A stretch of 64,000 bases of DNA from Pseudomonadota bacterium (GTDB lineage: Bacteria > Pseudomonadota > Gammaproteobacteria > Burkholderiales > Burkholderiaceae_C): contig JAFECU010000269.1 in the NCBI GenBank assembly GCA_018242005.1, forward strand, positions 1 through 64,000, given 5' to 3'. A program made the translations under genes and the position numbers. Within the stretch, counting starts at the first letter, position 1; each line of letters opens with the position of its first letter. This document shows, piece by piece, positions 9,594 to 22,637 of this stretch. Under the pieces are notes generated by a model that did no database searches, had not been told where the DNA came from, and saw only the letters and a program-made list of their open reading frames with translations.

Positions 9594-9782
9594 ACGACCA
9601 CCACCTAAGCATCCGTGCAACCCAGAGGGCATAGCCTCGCACAAGTTGCATTACGTTACAAACAACAATATATATCGCCAATCAATTATTGATTTATTTT
9701 GGCTACCCAGGGTCAGGAAAAGCGTCAACAATTCATTCCCGCAGTCGGGCGATGTTTGCGCCCTGCCACCACAATCGCCGTC

Positions 9783-10775
<993 letters not shown>

Positions 10776-10797
10776 CAGGTGCACAGCACTTTGACAC

Positions 10798-10866
10798 GTC
10801 ATTCCCGCGAAAGCGGGAATCCACGCGGGCGAGGGGACGCCGGATCGCCGCGTTCGCGGGGATGAC
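10798..10866. repeat. GTCATCCCCGCG-type palindrome, facing pair
   Basis: Two palindromic arms face each other: GTCATTCCCGCG at 10798 and its counterpart ending CGCGGGGATGAC at 10866. It is one of ten copies of this family in the window. It lies between the flavin oxidoreductase and gspF. Confidence 0.75.
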
Positions 10867-10940
10867 GGAGGATTTGCGACGCACCCCCTGCCCTCTGACC
10901 CCCGCTACCATCACGTCCTGAACACCTCCGCCACCGCCCC

Positions 10941-12170
10941 ATGCCCGCCTTTTCCTTCGAAGCCCTGGACAGTCAGGGCCATGTCCGCCGCGGCACGCTC
11001 GATGCCGACAGCGCCAAGGCCGCGCGCAACCTGCTGCGCGCGCAGGCGCTGGTGCCGCTGGAGGTGGAGGCGCTGTCGCCCGAGGCCGCCACGGGCGCCG
11101 CGCCCACGCTGGCGCAACGGCTGTTCACACGGGCGGTGTTCAACGCCACGGGCCTGGCCGTCTGGACGCGCCAGCTCGCCGGCCTGGTGGGCGCGGGCCT
11201 GCCGCTCGAGCGCGCGCTCACGGCTCTGGCCGACGAGGCCGACGACGAGCGCCAGCGCCACCTGGTGGCCGCGCTGCGCGCCGAGGTCAACGCCGGCAGC
11301 ACCTTTGCACGTGCGCTCGCCCAGCACCCGCGGGAGTTTTCCGACATCTATTGCGCCGTGGTCGGCGCGGGCGAATCGAGTGGGGGCCTGGCCCAGGTGC
11401 TCGACAGCCTGGCCGACGACCTGGAGCAGCGCCAGGCCCTGCGCGCCAAGCTCATCGGCGCGGCCCTGTACCCGGCCATCGTCACCCTGGTGGCCATCGT
11501 CATCGTGCTCTTCCTCGTGGGCTATGTGGTGCCGCAGGTGGCCAGCGTGTTCGCGGGCACCAAGCGCGCCCTGCCCTTCCTCACGGTGGCCATGCTGGCG
11601 CTGAGCGACTTTGTGCGCGGCTACGGCTGGGCCATGCTGGGTGCAATTGTTTTGATAGCTGTCAGCGTCCGCGCAGCATTGGCCAGACCCCGATTTCGCG
11701 AGAAGTTTGATGCCGCATGGCTGGGCCTGCCGCTGGTCGGGCGGCTGGCGCGCGGCTACAACGCGGCGCGTTTTGCCGGCACGCTGGCCATGCTGGCCGG
11801 CGCCGGCGTGCCCATTCTGCGCGCCCTGCAGGCCGCGGCCGAGACGCTGAACAACCGCGCGCTGCGTGCCGACGCGCTCGAGGCCCTGGTGCTGGTGCGC
11901 GAGGGCGCGCCGCTGGCGTCGGCCCTGGCGCAGAAGAAGCGCTTTCCCGGCCTGGTGGCCATGTTTGCGCGCCTGGGCGAGCAGACCGGCCAGCTGCCCA
12001 CCATGCTGGCGCGCGCCGCCAACCAGCTGGGCACCGAGGTGCAGCGCCGCGCCATGCAGCTGGCCACGATCCTGGAGCCGCTGCTCATCGTGAGCATGGG
12101 CCTGATCGTGATGCTCATCGTGCTCGCGGTGCTGCAGCCCATCATCGAGCTCAATCAATTCGTGAAATGA
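10941..12170 (+). CDS. gspF: GspF, inner-membrane platform protein
   Basis: A 409-residue polytopic inner-membrane protein of the T2SS. Two tandem T2SSF domains each contain a Gly-Ala-Gly-Glu-type motif (AVVGAGESSGGLAQVL; FARLGEQTGQLPTML). There are three transmembrane helices at about 174-196, 229-246 and 378-403. The gene is detached from gspE by a CZB gene and an LLM oxidoreductase, though it remains co-oriented. The middle helix is partly encoded by an AT-rich dispersed repeat (11644-11684). Confidence 0.94.
   Translation: MPAFSFEALDSQGHVRRGTLDADSAKAARNLLRAQALVPLEVEALSPEAATGAAPTLAQRLFTRAVFNATGLAVWTRQLAGLVGAGLPLERALTALADEADDERQRHLVAALRAEVNAGSTFARALAQHPREFSDIYCAVVGAGESSGGLAQVLDSLADDLEQRQALRAKLIGAALYPAIVTLVAIVIVLFLVGYVVPQVASVFAGTKRALPFLTVAMLALSDFVRGYGWAMLGAIVLIAVSVRAALARPRFREKFDAAWLGLPLVGRLARGYNAARFAGTLAMLAGAGVPILRALQAAAETLNNRALRADALEALVLVREGAPLASALAQKKRFPGLVAMFARLGEQTGQLPTMLARAANQLGTEVQRRAMQLATILEPLLIVSMGLIVMLIVLAVLQPIIELNQFVK
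11644..11684 (+). repeat. AT-rich ATAGCT-type repeat inside gspF
   Basis: CAATTGTTTTGATAGCTG followed by TCAGCG...GCATTGGCC, much richer in AT than the flanking codons. It encodes part of transmembrane helix 2 of GspF (AIVLIAVSVRAALA). It has the same core as the repeats at 5396 and 33247. Confidence 0.55.
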
Positions 12171-12232
12171 AGAGGTGCACACCATGGCTCCCATGGCGCA
12201 GCACGGCCACGGCATGCCCCGTCTGCAACACC

Positions 12233-12317
12233 GTCATCCCCGCGCAGGCGGGGATCCAGAAACCACGGCCATGGTCAATGGGCCACTGCAGTGGATCCCC
12301 GCCTGCGCGGGGATGAC
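12233..12317. repeat. GTCATCCCCGCG-type palindrome, perfect facing pair
   Basis: Two 26-base arms (12233-12258 and 12292-12317) are exact reverse complements, and each arm is itself a near-palindrome built on CCCCGC / GCGGGG. It sits between gspF and the 5'-nucleotidase gene and could fold into a strong hairpin that insulates or terminates transcription. There is no T-run. Confidence 0.85.
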
Positions 12318-12362
12318 GACCGGTTTACCCATGCTCCGCCACAGAAACCGCCGGCACCCACC

Positions 12363-13286
12363 ATGTCCCTGACCCTGAACGACAAGCTCGTCGTCGCCAT
12401 CTCCTCGCGCGCGCTGTTCGACTTCGAGGAGGAGAACCGCGTCTTCGAGCGGGGCGACGACCGCGCCTACGTGGAGCTGCAGCGCGAGCGCCTGGACACA
12501 CCCGCGCCGCCCGGCGTGGCGTTTTCGCTGGTCAGAAAGCTCCTGGCCTTCAACCACGGCGGCCACCAGCGCGTGGAGGTGGTGCTGCTGTCGCGCAACG
12601 ACCCGGTGAGCGGCATGCGCGTGTTCCGCTCCTGCCAGGCCCATGGCCTGCCGAGCGTGCAGCGCGGCGTGTTCACCCAGGGGCGCGAGCCGTTTGGCTA
12701 CCTGCGGCCGCTGGGCGCGCACCTGTTCCTGTCGGCCAACGAGCGTGACGTGCGCTCAGCCCTGCACCTGGGCTACCCCGCGGCGCGCGTGCTCACCGAA
12801 TCCGTGCAGGCGGGCGACGCCCACCCGCAGGAGGTGCGCATTGCGTTTGACGGCGACGCCGTGCTGTTCTCCGACGAGGCCGAGCGCGTCTACCAGTCCG
12901 AGGGCCTGGCCGCCTTCCAGCAGCACGAACTGACCAAGGCCGCCCAGCCCCTGCCCGAAGGCCCGTTCAAGCCCCTGCTGGCCGCCCTGCACCGGCTGCA
13001 GCGGGCGGGCGGCGCCCAGATGCGCATTCGCACGGCCCTGGTCACCGCGCGCAGCGCCCCCGCGCACGAGCGCGCCATACGCACGCTGATGGACTGGAAC
13101 ATCGCCGTGGACGAGGCCATGTTCCTCGGCGGCCTGCCCAAGGGCGAGTTTCTGCGCGAGTTCGAGCCCGATTTCTTCTTCGACGACCAGACCGGCCACG
13201 TCAATTCGGCTGCGCGCCATGTGCCGGCCGGGCATGTGACCAGCGGCATCGCGAACACCCCGGCTGGCGCCGCGCCGGCGCCGTGA
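12363..13286 (+). CDS. 5'-nucleotidase, cN-I type
   Basis: A 307-residue cytoplasmic protein matching the 5'-nucleotidase family (PF06189): the N-terminal KLVVAISSRALFDFEEENRVFE motif, the central LFLSANERDVRSALHLGYPAA, and the C-terminal DDQTGHVNSAARHVPAGHVTSGIANTP. It is predicted to hydrolyse nucleoside 5'-monophosphates. The ATG at 12363 gives the usual N-terminus; the frame extends upstream into the palindrome, which I exclude. It may be co-transcribed with the downstream hsp20-lon pair. Confidence 0.85.
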   Translation: MSLTLNDKLVVAISSRALFDFEEENRVFERGDDRAYVELQRERLDTPAPPGVAFSLVRKLLAFNHGGHQRVEVVLLSRNDPVSGMRVFRSCQAHGLPSVQRGVFTQGREPFGYLRPLGAHLFLSANERDVRSALHLGYPAARVLTESVQAGDAHPQEVRIAFDGDAVLFSDEAERVYQSEGLAAFQQHELTKAAQPLPEGPFKPLLAALHRLQRAGGAQMRIRTALVTARSAPAHERAIRTLMDWNIAVDEAMFLGGLPKGEFLREFEPDFFFDDQTGHVNSAARHVPAGHVTSGIANTPAGAAPAP

Positions 13287-13383
13287 GTTGGCGGTCTGGC
13301 ACCCAGAAGCCAGGTCGCGGGGTTTTGCATTCGAAGGGGCAAGCGAAGCACAATGGGCCCTTGCCTCTCTCGCGCAACGACCC

Positions 13384-13784
13384 ATGAAACGCCATGATGC
13401 CTCTTCCGACTGGATGTGGTCCAACGCACTGGCCGCGCTGGACCATGTGGAGCGCCTGCACCGCCAGCTGTTTCAGCCAGGGCACGCGCACTCGCCCGGC
13501 TGGGAGCCACCGGCCGATGTGCTGGAAACCGATCGCGCGCTGCTGATCTACGTGGCCTTGCCCGGCGTCGATGCCTGCGATGTGCAGGCCATGATCGACC
13601 AGGGTGCCCTGGTGGTGAGCGGCGAGCGCGTCTTGCCCCAACCGCTGCGCAGCGCCGTCATCCACCGCATGGAGTTGCCGCAGGGACGCTTCGAGCGCCG
13701 CATTCCGCTGCCCCCCGGCCGGTATTCGGCCGCCCAGGTGAGCAGTGACCGGGGCTGCCTGGTCATTCGGCTGGAGAAGACACC

Positions 13785-13788
<4 letters not shown>
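13384..13788 (+). CDS. Hsp20/alpha-crystallin family small heat-shock protein
   Basis: A 134-residue protein: a short variable N-terminus, then an alpha-crystallin domain at about residues 40-130 (ADVLETDRALLIYVALPGVD; GALVVSGERVLPQ; RFERRIPLPPGRYSAAQVSS; GCLVIRLEK). It probably holds unfolded proteins as an ATP-independent chaperone. The stop overlaps the lon start (ATGA), so chaperone and protease are translationally coupled. The usual I-x-I/V C-terminal anchor is missing, which fits a small or atypical oligomer. Confidence 0.85.
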
Positions 13789-16262
<2,474 letters not shown>

Positions 16263-16322
16263 GGCAGACACCCGGCCGCCTTGCCCGCCGGGACAACGGG
16301 GCGCTTGCCAGCCGGGGCCCGA

Positions 16323-16889
16323 TCAGCGGTAGTCGGTGCAGAACTTTGGCGCATCCTTGCCGAGCAGGCCGCAGCCGCGCTTGATCTCGTCGGCGATCAA
16401 GGCACAGGCATTGGCCGCATTGCAGGGAGGGTGCGTAGCGGGCGATACCTGCAGGCACTGCGCCACGTATCGTTCGGCCTTGACGGCGCCCGCCTCTTCG
16501 GCGCAACTGCGCTGCGCACTGGCGGGGGCGGGCGATGCGGCGGCACTGACGCTCTTGCGTGCCACGCAGGCGCTGCGCCGCACGTCGCAGTCGAGCTCGC
16601 GTTGCAACTGCTCGGCGCGCAGCGCCGTCAGCTCCTCGATGCAGGAGGCCTGTACGCTGCGAGCCCGGGCCCCATCACGCTGGCCTTGGGCCTTGAATGC
16701 GCACTCCTTGTCGCGAAAGGCAAGCCACGCGCGCTGCGCGTCGCGCAGGCGAGCCTGATTGCCCTCGTCGAGTTGCTCCATGAGCGCGCGGTAATGCTGG
16801 TTGAGCGCCATATCGGCGTCGGACGCGAGTGCGGGTGGCGAGCACCACACCATCGTGCAGGACAGGATTGCGGGCAGCAGGGCTTTCAT
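16323..16889 (-). CDS. Secreted Cys-rich LprI-like (DUF1311-type) protein
   Basis: A 188-residue protein with a signal peptide (MKALLPAILSCTMVWCSPPALA, cleavage about residue 22). It then has the LprI-type helical pattern (ALNQHYRALMEQLDEGNQARLRDAQRAWLAFRDKEC), with paired Cys likely to form disulfides, and a second Cys-rich segment at the C-terminus ending KFCTDYR. Members include lysozyme-inhibitor lipoproteins, but this one has no clear lipobox and its target is unknown. The ATG at 16889 is chosen because it begins the signal peptide. Confidence 0.65.
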   Translation of the reverse strand: MKALLPAILSCTMVWCSPPALASDADMALNQHYRALMEQLDEGNQARLRDAQRAWLAFRDKECAFKAQGQRDGARARSVQASCIEELTALRAEQLQRELDCDVRRSACVARKSVSAAASPAPASAQRSCAEEAGAVKAERYVAQCLQVSPATHPPCNAANACALIADEIKRGCGLLGKDAPKFCTDYR

Positions 16890-17006
16890 GGCCTTATCTC
16901 CACATGCATGGTTCAGGGGCCGGCAGTCGCTGGCGAGCGCGGGGCCGGCGGTCCGCATGACGTCCACAGGGGTGCAGAGGCATGGGTGCAAGGCAGTCTG
17001 ATGGCA

Positions 17007-19058
17007 TCACTCCTCCTCCTTTACCCGGTACTGCCCGGCAAGCTGCTGCTGCAGCTGCGGAGGCACCACCTCGTAGTGCGACAGCGCCAGGGTGTAGCTG
17101 CCCTGGCCCGCGGTGAGGGCGTTCAGGCGGTTCTGGTACTCCATGAGCTCGGCCAGCGGCACCTGGGCGGTGATGGCCACCTGGCCGGGCCGCGGGCTGT
17201 CGGTGCCGCTCACCAGGCCGCGGCGCGACGACAGGTCGCCGGTGATGGCGCCGGTGGCGCTGTCGGGGGCGGAAATGGTCAGGAGCGCGATGGGCTCCAG
17301 CACGGCGGGGGCGGCCTCGCGGATGGCAAGCTGGGCAGCCTTCTTGCCCGCCGTGACGAAGGCCACCTCCTTGCTGTCGACCGCATGGTGCTTGCCGTCG
17401 TGCACGATGACTCGGATGTCCTGTACGGGATAGCCGGCGATGACGCCCTCGGCCAGCGCCTCGCGCACGCCCTTTTCGACCGCGGCCATGAACTGGCCCG
17501 GGATGGCGCCGCCCTTGACCTGGTCCACAAACTCGAAACCCGCGCCGCGCGGCAGGGGTTCGACGCGCAGGTGCACCTCGCCGAACTGGCCGGCGCCGCC
17601 GCTTTGCTTCTTGTGGCGGTATTGCGCGACGGCGACGTGGCCTATGGTTTCGCGGTAGGCGATGCGCGGGGGCTGGGTCTCGACCTCGAACTTGTAGCCC
17701 GTCTGCAGGCGATCGAGCAGCATGCGCAGGTGCAGCTCGCCCAGGCCGTAGACCACGGTTTCATGGGTGCTGGCCGGGCGGTCGATCCTCAGGCACGGAT
17801 CTTCGGCCACGAGCCTGCCCAGGATTTCCCACAGGCGCTGCTCGTCGCCGCGGCGCTTGGGGCGTATGGCGACGCCGTGCACCGGCACCGGCAGGGGCAG
17901 GGGCCGCAGGTGGATATGGTCGTCCTCGGCCGCGTCGTGCAGTACGTCGTCGTACTGCAGCTCGTCGATCTTGCCTATGGTGCAGATGTCACCCGGGCCG
18001 GCGCTGGGCACCTCCACATGTTCCTTGCCCTGCTGCAGGTACAGGTGGCCCACCTTGAAGGGCTTGCGCGCATCGCCTATGAACAGCTGCGAATTGGGCG
18101 TGATGGTGCCCTGATGCACGCGCACGAAGGCCAGCTTGCCCACGTAGGGGTCGATGCTGATCTTGAACACCTGGGCCAGCACATGGGCGGCGGGGTCGGG
18201 CTGGGCATGCATCAGCTGGGCCGTGTCGCCCTCGCCCCTGTAAAAATCGGGTGGATTGCCCTCGGCCGGGTTGGGCAGCAGGCGGGTGATGATGTCCAGC
18301 AGCTCGGCCACGCCGGCGCCGCTGCGCGCCGAGACGAAGCAGACGGGGATCAGGTGGCCCTCGCGCAGCGCCTGCTCCAGCGGGGCGTGCAGTTCGCTCG
18401 CGTCGATGTCGCCGTCGTTCAGGTAGCGCTCGACAAAGTCACCATCGACATCCACCACCTGCTCGACCAGGGCGCGGTGGGCGTCGGCGACCAGGCCAAA
18501 GTCGCTATGGCCCTCACGGTTGAAGAAGCAGTCCACCACCCGGGTGGCGCCGGCGTCGGGCAGGTTGAGCGGCAGGCATTCGGCGCCGAACTGCGCCTGT
18601 ATGTCGGCCAGCAGCGCGGGCAGGTCCACCCCTTCGGCGTCGATCTTGTTGACGATGATGATGCGGTCCTGCCCGCGCTCGGACGCGTAGTCCAACATGC
18701 GACGTGCCATGGGTTCTATGCCGATGGCCGCGTTGATGACGACCGCGCAGGTTTCCACCGCCTCCAGCGCCGGCAGGCTGTGGCCCATGAAGTCGGGAAG
18801 GCCCGGCGCGTCCAGCAGGTGGATGCGGCAGCCGTCATGCGCCATTTGCATGCAGGACGACTGCAGCGAATGCTGGGTCTTGATTTCCTGCGGGTCGTGG
18901 TCGCTGACCGTGCTGCCGCGCTCGACGCTGCCGGCCGCGCCTATGGCGCCGCTGGCCTGCAGCAGGGCCTCGGCCAGCGTGGTCTTGCCGGCGGCGCTGG
19001 CGCCTACCAGGGCCAGGGTGCGGATCTGCTCCACGGGGTTGGGGTTCGCAGTCGTCAT
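17007..19058 (-). CDS. EF-G-like translational GTPase (paralog)
   Basis: A 683-residue protein with EF-G architecture: G domain, domain II, and domains III-V (GQFGEVHLRVEPLPRGAGFEF; SRRGLVSGTD). The P-loop is GASAAGKTT (residues 18-26) and NKID is present. G3 reads DAPGLPDF, so the catalytic His of the canonical DTPGH motif is replaced by Leu87. It is therefore not the housekeeping fusA, which sits in the str operon. Similar EF-G-like proteins are widespread; their role is unclear. The start at 19058 has a GGAGG site upstream. Confidence 0.85.
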   Translation of the reverse strand: MTTANPNPVEQIRTLALVGASAAGKTTLAEALLQASGAIGAAGSVERGSTVSDHDPQEIKTQHSLQSSCMQMAHDGCRIHLLDAPGLPDFMGHSLPALEAVETCAVVINAAIGIEPMARRMLDYASERGQDRIIIVNKIDAEGVDLPALLADIQAQFGAECLPLNLPDAGATRVVDCFFNREGHSDFGLVADAHRALVEQVVDVDGDFVERYLNDGDIDASELHAPLEQALREGHLIPVCFVSARSGAGVAELLDIITRLLPNPAEGNPPDFYRGEGDTAQLMHAQPDPAAHVLAQVFKISIDPYVGKLAFVRVHQGTITPNSQLFIGDARKPFKVGHLYLQQGKEHVEVPSAGPGDICTIGKIDELQYDDVLHDAAEDDHIHLRPLPLPVPVHGVAIRPKRRGDEQRLWEILGRLVAEDPCLRIDRPASTHETVVYGLGELHLRMLLDRLQTGYKFEVETQPPRIAYRETIGHVAVAQYRHKKQSGGAGQFGEVHLRVEPLPRGAGFEFVDQVKGGAIPGQFMAAVEKGVREALAEGVIAGYPVQDIRVIVHDGKHHAVDSKEVAFVTAGKKAAQLAIREAAPAVLEPIALLTISAPDSATGAITGDLSSRRGLVSGTDSPRPGQVAITAQVPLAELMEYQNRLNALTAGQGSYTLALSHYEVVPPQLQQQLAGQYRVKEEE

Positions 19059-19160
19059 GCAGCAGGCCTCCGGTGATGGGCGTTGTCGTGCGCCCATCAT
19101 GCCGCGGGGGCATGCGCTTGAAAAGTGTGTGCGCCGGATGGCGGCGCCGCGGTGCTGGCG

Positions 19161-19186
19161 TGGATCCCGGCGTTCGCGGGGATGAC
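19161..19186 (-). repeat. GTCATCCCCGCG-type palindrome, single arm
   Basis: One arm of the dispersed family (TGGATCCCGGCG...GGGGATGAC) in the gap between the EF-G-like gene and the small hypothetical gene. Confidence 0.65.
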
Positions 19187-19214
19187 AAGACTCTTTCAGG
19201 TGGTCGCTATTGGA

Positions 19215-19661
19215 TTACAAGCCGCCCGTGCGCTTGACCTTGGGTTCGGCATAGGTGGGCGACTGCACGTCACCGCGGGGCTGCTGGGCCAGCCGCTCCT
19301 GCAGTGCGGTCTTGTTGATGTCCTGGGCCAACTCCACTGCGCTGCCGCTGGCGCGCCACATGGACTGTATGAAGTCCAGCATGACCTTGTAGAGCGGCGG
19401 ATCCTTGGGCGGCGCCTCGGCTTCCCTGGGTTTGTCCTTTTTTTCCAGCGGCAGCGTCCAGTCGCGATTTTCTTCGTCAGGCGCGCTGGGCTTGGCGGGT
19501 TCGCGCACATGCGCGCCCTCGCCCAGCCGATCCACAGATTCGACGGCATTGGCCGGGTTCACGGGGCGCACAGGTACGGCGCCCGAGGCACCCGTGGAAT
19601 ACAAGTCGGAGCCCTGGGGACGCCACTGGGAAAGTGAACGGTCTACAGGTGGCAGTTGCAT
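19215..19661 (-). CDS. Hypothetical protein
   Basis: A 148-residue hydrophilic protein with no signal peptide or membrane segment. The N-terminal half is rich in Pro, Gly and Ser and looks disordered; residues about 85-125 form a more conserved-looking helical segment (PPLYKVMLDFIQSMWRASGSAVELAQDIN). Function is not recognised. It has its own start at 19661 and runs in the same direction as the EF-G-like gene. Codon bias and the clean frame argue for a real gene. Confidence 0.6.
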   Translation of the reverse strand: MQLPPVDRSLSQWRPQGSDLYSTGASGAVPVRPVNPANAVESVDRLGEGAHVREPAKPSAPDEENRDWTLPLEKKDKPREAEAPPKDPPLYKVMLDFIQSMWRASGSAVELAQDINKTALQERLAQQPRGDVQSPTYAEPKVKRTGGL

Positions 19662-19801
19662 GGCAAGGGTCCCTCATGAATGGTCAAAGGGCGGCAGGCG
19701 TGGCTACCACCTCGTCGTACATTCATTTCGGCAAACAAAAGAGGAAATTGAGGCCTTTTTTGCCGATTGCCCCGTAACGCCCGCCAGTAAAGCGCAAGGT
19801 G

Positions 19802-20281
19802 CTATAAAAATCGTTCAAGCAATTTGCGCGATGCGCGATCCAGCGCCGTGCTGTCGGGCACGTGGAAGTGCAGGCCGTCGCTGGCGGCAATGAGCAGCTT
19901 GGTGCGCCCGGACAGGCGGCGAATGTCCTCCTCGCCCTTGAGCACCAGCTGCGCGGCGCCGCGGTCGGTGTCCACCTCCCAGGTGCTGGGCGTGGAGAAG
20001 CTCGACACGCTGCGGATGCGCGTGATGGTGGGCACGAACTCGCGCGCGGCCAGTTCCTCCTCGATCAGCGCGCGCTGCTGTGCGGGCAGGTCGGCCAGGC
20101 GCGGCACCCAGGCCAGCTCATGGCCGTCGCTGCCGACGAGGGACAGGCCCTCGAGCGGCGCGGCGATGGGGAAGGCGCGCACGGGCGTGACGGCCTCGTG
20201 CTCGGTGCCGTCCGCCAGGCGCAGCACCAGGCGGCCATGGGGGTTGCGGCGCAGGTCGAAGGTCGATGCGGTGGTGGTCAT
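19802..20281 (-). CDS. DUF1854 protein, cyanophycin-locus associated
   Basis: A 159-residue cytoplasmic protein of the DUF1854 family, matching proteins named cyanophycin metabolism-associated DUF1854. Motifs: FDLRRNPHGRLVLRLADG near the start and ITRIRSVSSFSTPSTWEVDTDRG in the middle, with a predicted beta-rich fold. It starts 13 bases after the ABC transporter stop, so the two form an operon divergent from the cphA genes. The molecular role is unknown; conservation of the pair suggests it works with the transporter. Confidence 0.8.
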   Translation of the reverse strand: MTTTASTFDLRRNPHGRLVLRLADGTEHEAVTPVRAFPIAAPLEGLSLVGSDGHELAWVPRLADLPAQQRALIEEELAAREFVPTITRIRSVSSFSTPSTWEVDTDRGAAQLVLKGEEDIRRLSGRTKLLIAASDGLHFHVPDSTALDRASRKLLERFL

Positions 20282-20294
20282 GGCGGCTTCCTTG

Positions 20295-22601
20295 TCACTT
20301 GCCGGCCGGGTGGGCCGAATGCTGGCGCCCTTCGACGCGCACGCCGGCGGCCTGGGCGTCTTCCTCGGCGCGGCGCGCCTGGGCCTCGTACAGGCGCCAG
20401 TAGGCGCCCTGCTGGGCCATCAGATCGTCGTGCGGGCCCACCTCCACAATCTCGCCGCGGTCCATGACCACCAGGCGGTCGGCCTTGCGCAGCGTGGACA
20501 GGCGGTGGGCGATGGCGATCGTGGTGCGGCCCTGCACCAGGTTATCGAGCGCCTTCTGGATTTCCTTCTCGGTCTCGGTATCGACGGCCGAGGTGGCCTC
20601 GTCCAGGATCAGGATGCGCGGGTCGATCAGCAGCGCGCGCGCGATGCTGATGCGCTGCCTCTCGCCGCCCGACAGGCCCTGGCCGCGCTCGCCCACCAGC
20701 GAGTCGTAGCCGTGCGGCAGGCGCAGGATGAACTCGTGCGCGTGCGCGGCGCGCGCGGCGGCCACGATCTCCTCATGCGTCGCGTCGGGCCTGCCGTAGG
20801 CGATGTTCTCGGCGATGGTGCCAAAGAACAGGAAGGGCTCCTGCAGCACCAGGCCGATGTGGCGGCGGAAGTCGGCGACGGCCATGCGGCGTATGTCCAC
20901 GCCGTCGACCAGGATGGCGCCGTCGCTCACGTCGTAGAAGCGGCTGATCAGGTTCACCAGCGTGCTCTTGCCCGAGCCGCTGTGGCCCACCAGGCCGATC
21001 ATCTCGCCGGGGCGGATGGCGAGCGACAGGTTCTTGATCACGGTGCGGCTGCCGTAGCGAAAGCCCACGCCCTGCATCTCAATGGCACCGGCGACCTTGT
21101 CCACCCTGACCGGGTTCACCGGGTCGGGCACGTTGCTCACATGGTCGAGGATGTCGAAGATGCGCTTGGCGCCGGCCGCGGCCTTTTGCGTGACGCTGAC
21201 GATGCGGCTCATGGAGTCGAGCCGCGTGTAGAAGCGCCCGATGTAGGCGATGAAGGCAGCGAGCACGCCGACGGTGATCTGCTCATGCGCCACGAGCCAG
21301 ATGCCGAAGCCCCAGACGACGAGCAGGCCCACCTCGGTCATCAGCGACACGGTGGGGGCAAACAGGCTCCAGGTCTTGTTGAGCCTGTCGTTGACCTCCA
21401 GATTGTGCTGGTTGGCGGCGCGAAAGCGCTGGGCCTCGCGCCCCTCCTGGGCAAAGGCCTTGACCACGCGGATGCCGGGGATGGTGTCGGCCAGCACGTT
21501 GGTGACCTCGCTCCAGACGCGGTCGATCTTCTCGAAGCCGGTGCGCAGCTTGTCGCGCACGGTGTGGATCAGCCAGGCGATGAAGGGCAGCGGCACGAGC
21601 GTGACCAGGGCCAGCCAGGGGTTGATGGAGAACAGGATCACCGAGGTCATGACGATCATGAGCACGTCGGTGGCGAAGTCGAGCGCGTTGAGCGAGAGGA
21701 AGACGTTGATGCGGTCGGTCTCCGAGCCTATGCGCGCCATCAGGTCGCCCGTGCGCTTGCTGCCGAAGTAGTCCAGCGACAGGCGCAGCAGGTGCTCATA
21801 GGTGCTGGTGCGCAGGTCTGCGCCTATGCGCTCGGACACCAGGGCCAGGATGTAGGTGCGCGCCCAGCCCAGGCCCCAGGCCAGCAGCGCCGCGCCCAGC
21901 AGTCCGCCCAGATACATCAGCACCAGTCCCACGGGAATCTGCTTGCCGCTCTGATAGGGAATGAGGATGTCGTCCATGAGCGGGATCGTCATGTACGGCG
22001 GCACCAGCGAGGCGGCGGTGGAGGCCAGCGTGAGCGCGAATCCCGCCGCCAGCGGCTTTTTGTACGGCCGGGCAAAACGCCACAGGCGCAGCAGCACCCA
22101 GGTCGATGTCTGCGGGGCCTGCTGGCGTGCGCAGGCCGGGCATTCGTCACTGCCCGTGGGCAGCGGCGTGCCGCAGACGGCGCAGCGCGGCACGTCCTCC
22201 TCCTGGAACGTGGGCGCCTGGGGGTTCTCCAGGCGCTCGATCTGTTGCTCCAGGCGCTGCTGCAGGTGCAGGGCCTGCGGGTGGCGCCCCAGCGTGAAGC
22301 GCCACAGGGCCAGGCGCTGACGCGCGTCGTGCAGCTCCAGCTGGCCCACGCCGCCGTGGTCTTGCATGCGCAGTGCCAGGCCCGGCACCAAAGGCCATTC
22401 CTGGGCCGGGGTGTCCGCGGCGCAGGCCAGCAGGCGCCTGTCGGTCAGCACCAGCAGGCCGGGCGCGAACTGCAGCGCGGGCGTCAGGTCAACCTCGAAG
22501 GCGGCCTGTACGTTTTCGTCGGAAGCGAGCATGGCCCGCAGTTCGGCCCCGAAGGGGCCGGGCAAGACACCCGAGGCGTCCACTAAATGGTGATGTTGCA
22601 T
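20295..22601 (-). CDS. ABC exporter with N-terminal zinc ribbon, cyanophycin-locus associated
   Basis: A 768-residue fused ABC transporter. Residues 1 to about 130 form a soluble N-terminal domain. A CxxC...CxxC zinc ribbon (Cys140, 143, 154, 157) precedes a six-helix exporter domain at about 175-480. The ATPase carries Walker [10 protein letters not shown] (539-547), signature LSGGERQR (643-650) and Walker B ILILDEAT (663-670). It heads an operon with DUF1854 and is divergent from the cphA pair. Cyanophycin is a cytoplasmic polymer, so the substrate is not obvious. Start ATG at 22601; upstream in-frame extension is excluded. Confidence 0.88.
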   Translation of the reverse strand: MQHHHLVDASGVLPGPFGAELRAMLASDENVQAAFEVDLTPALQFAPGLLVLTDRRLLACAADTPAQEWPLVPGLALRMQDHGGVGQLELHDARQRLALWRFTLGRHPQALHLQQRLEQQIERLENPQAPTFQEEDVPRCAVCGTPLPTGSDECPACARQQAPQTSTWVLLRLWRFARPYKKPLAAGFALTLASTAASLVPPYMTIPLMDDILIPYQSGKQIPVGLVLMYLGGLLGAALLAWGLGWARTYILALVSERIGADLRTSTYEHLLRLSLDYFGSKRTGDLMARIGSETDRINVFLSLNALDFATDVLMIVMTSVILFSINPWLALVTLVPLPFIAWLIHTVRDKLRTGFEKIDRVWSEVTNVLADTIPGIRVVKAFAQEGREAQRFRAANQHNLEVNDRLNKTWSLFAPTVSLMTEVGLLVVWGFGIWLVAHEQITVGVLAAFIAYIGRFYTRLDSMSRIVSVTQKAAAGAKRIFDILDHVSNVPDPVNPVRVDKVAGAIEMQGVGFRYGSRTVIKNLSLAIRPGEMIGLVGHSGSGKSTLVNLISRFYDVSDGAILVDGVDIRRMAVADFRRHIGLVLQEPFLFFGTIAENIAYGRPDATHEEIVAAARAAHAHEFILRLPHGYDSLVGERGQGLSGGERQRISIARALLIDPRILILDEATSAVDTETEKEIQKALDNLVQGRTTIAIAHRLSTLRKADRLVVMDRGEIVEVGPHDDLMAQQGAYWRLYEAQARRAEEDAQAAGVRVEGRQHSAHPAGK

Positions 22602-22617
22602 TTTGTTCTGTGTATCG

Positions 22618-22637
22618 ATCCCCGCAGGGGCGGGGAT
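22618..22637. repeat. Short ATCCCCGC hairpin in the divergent cphA/ABC region
   Basis: ATCCCCGC-AGGG-GCGGGGAT, a minimal unit of the dispersed GTCATCCCCGCG family, 17 bases before the ABC transporter start in the 241-base divergent region. That region must also hold the promoters for both operons; no convincing -35/-10 pair was identified by eye. Confidence 0.55.

Noticed and set aside
12233-12317. Facing palindromes as a CRISPR array
   Set aside because: Only two inverted copies with one spacer and no cas genes; arms are inverted, not direct.
16281-19076. 931-residue open frame on the + strand opposite the EF-G-like gene
   Set aside because: It mirrors a real gene in GC-rich DNA, has no domain resemblance, is rich in His/Gln/Ala/Val and has no start context. 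The same holds for the long + frame 19824-22586 and the - frames 13548-16271 and 24712-27012.
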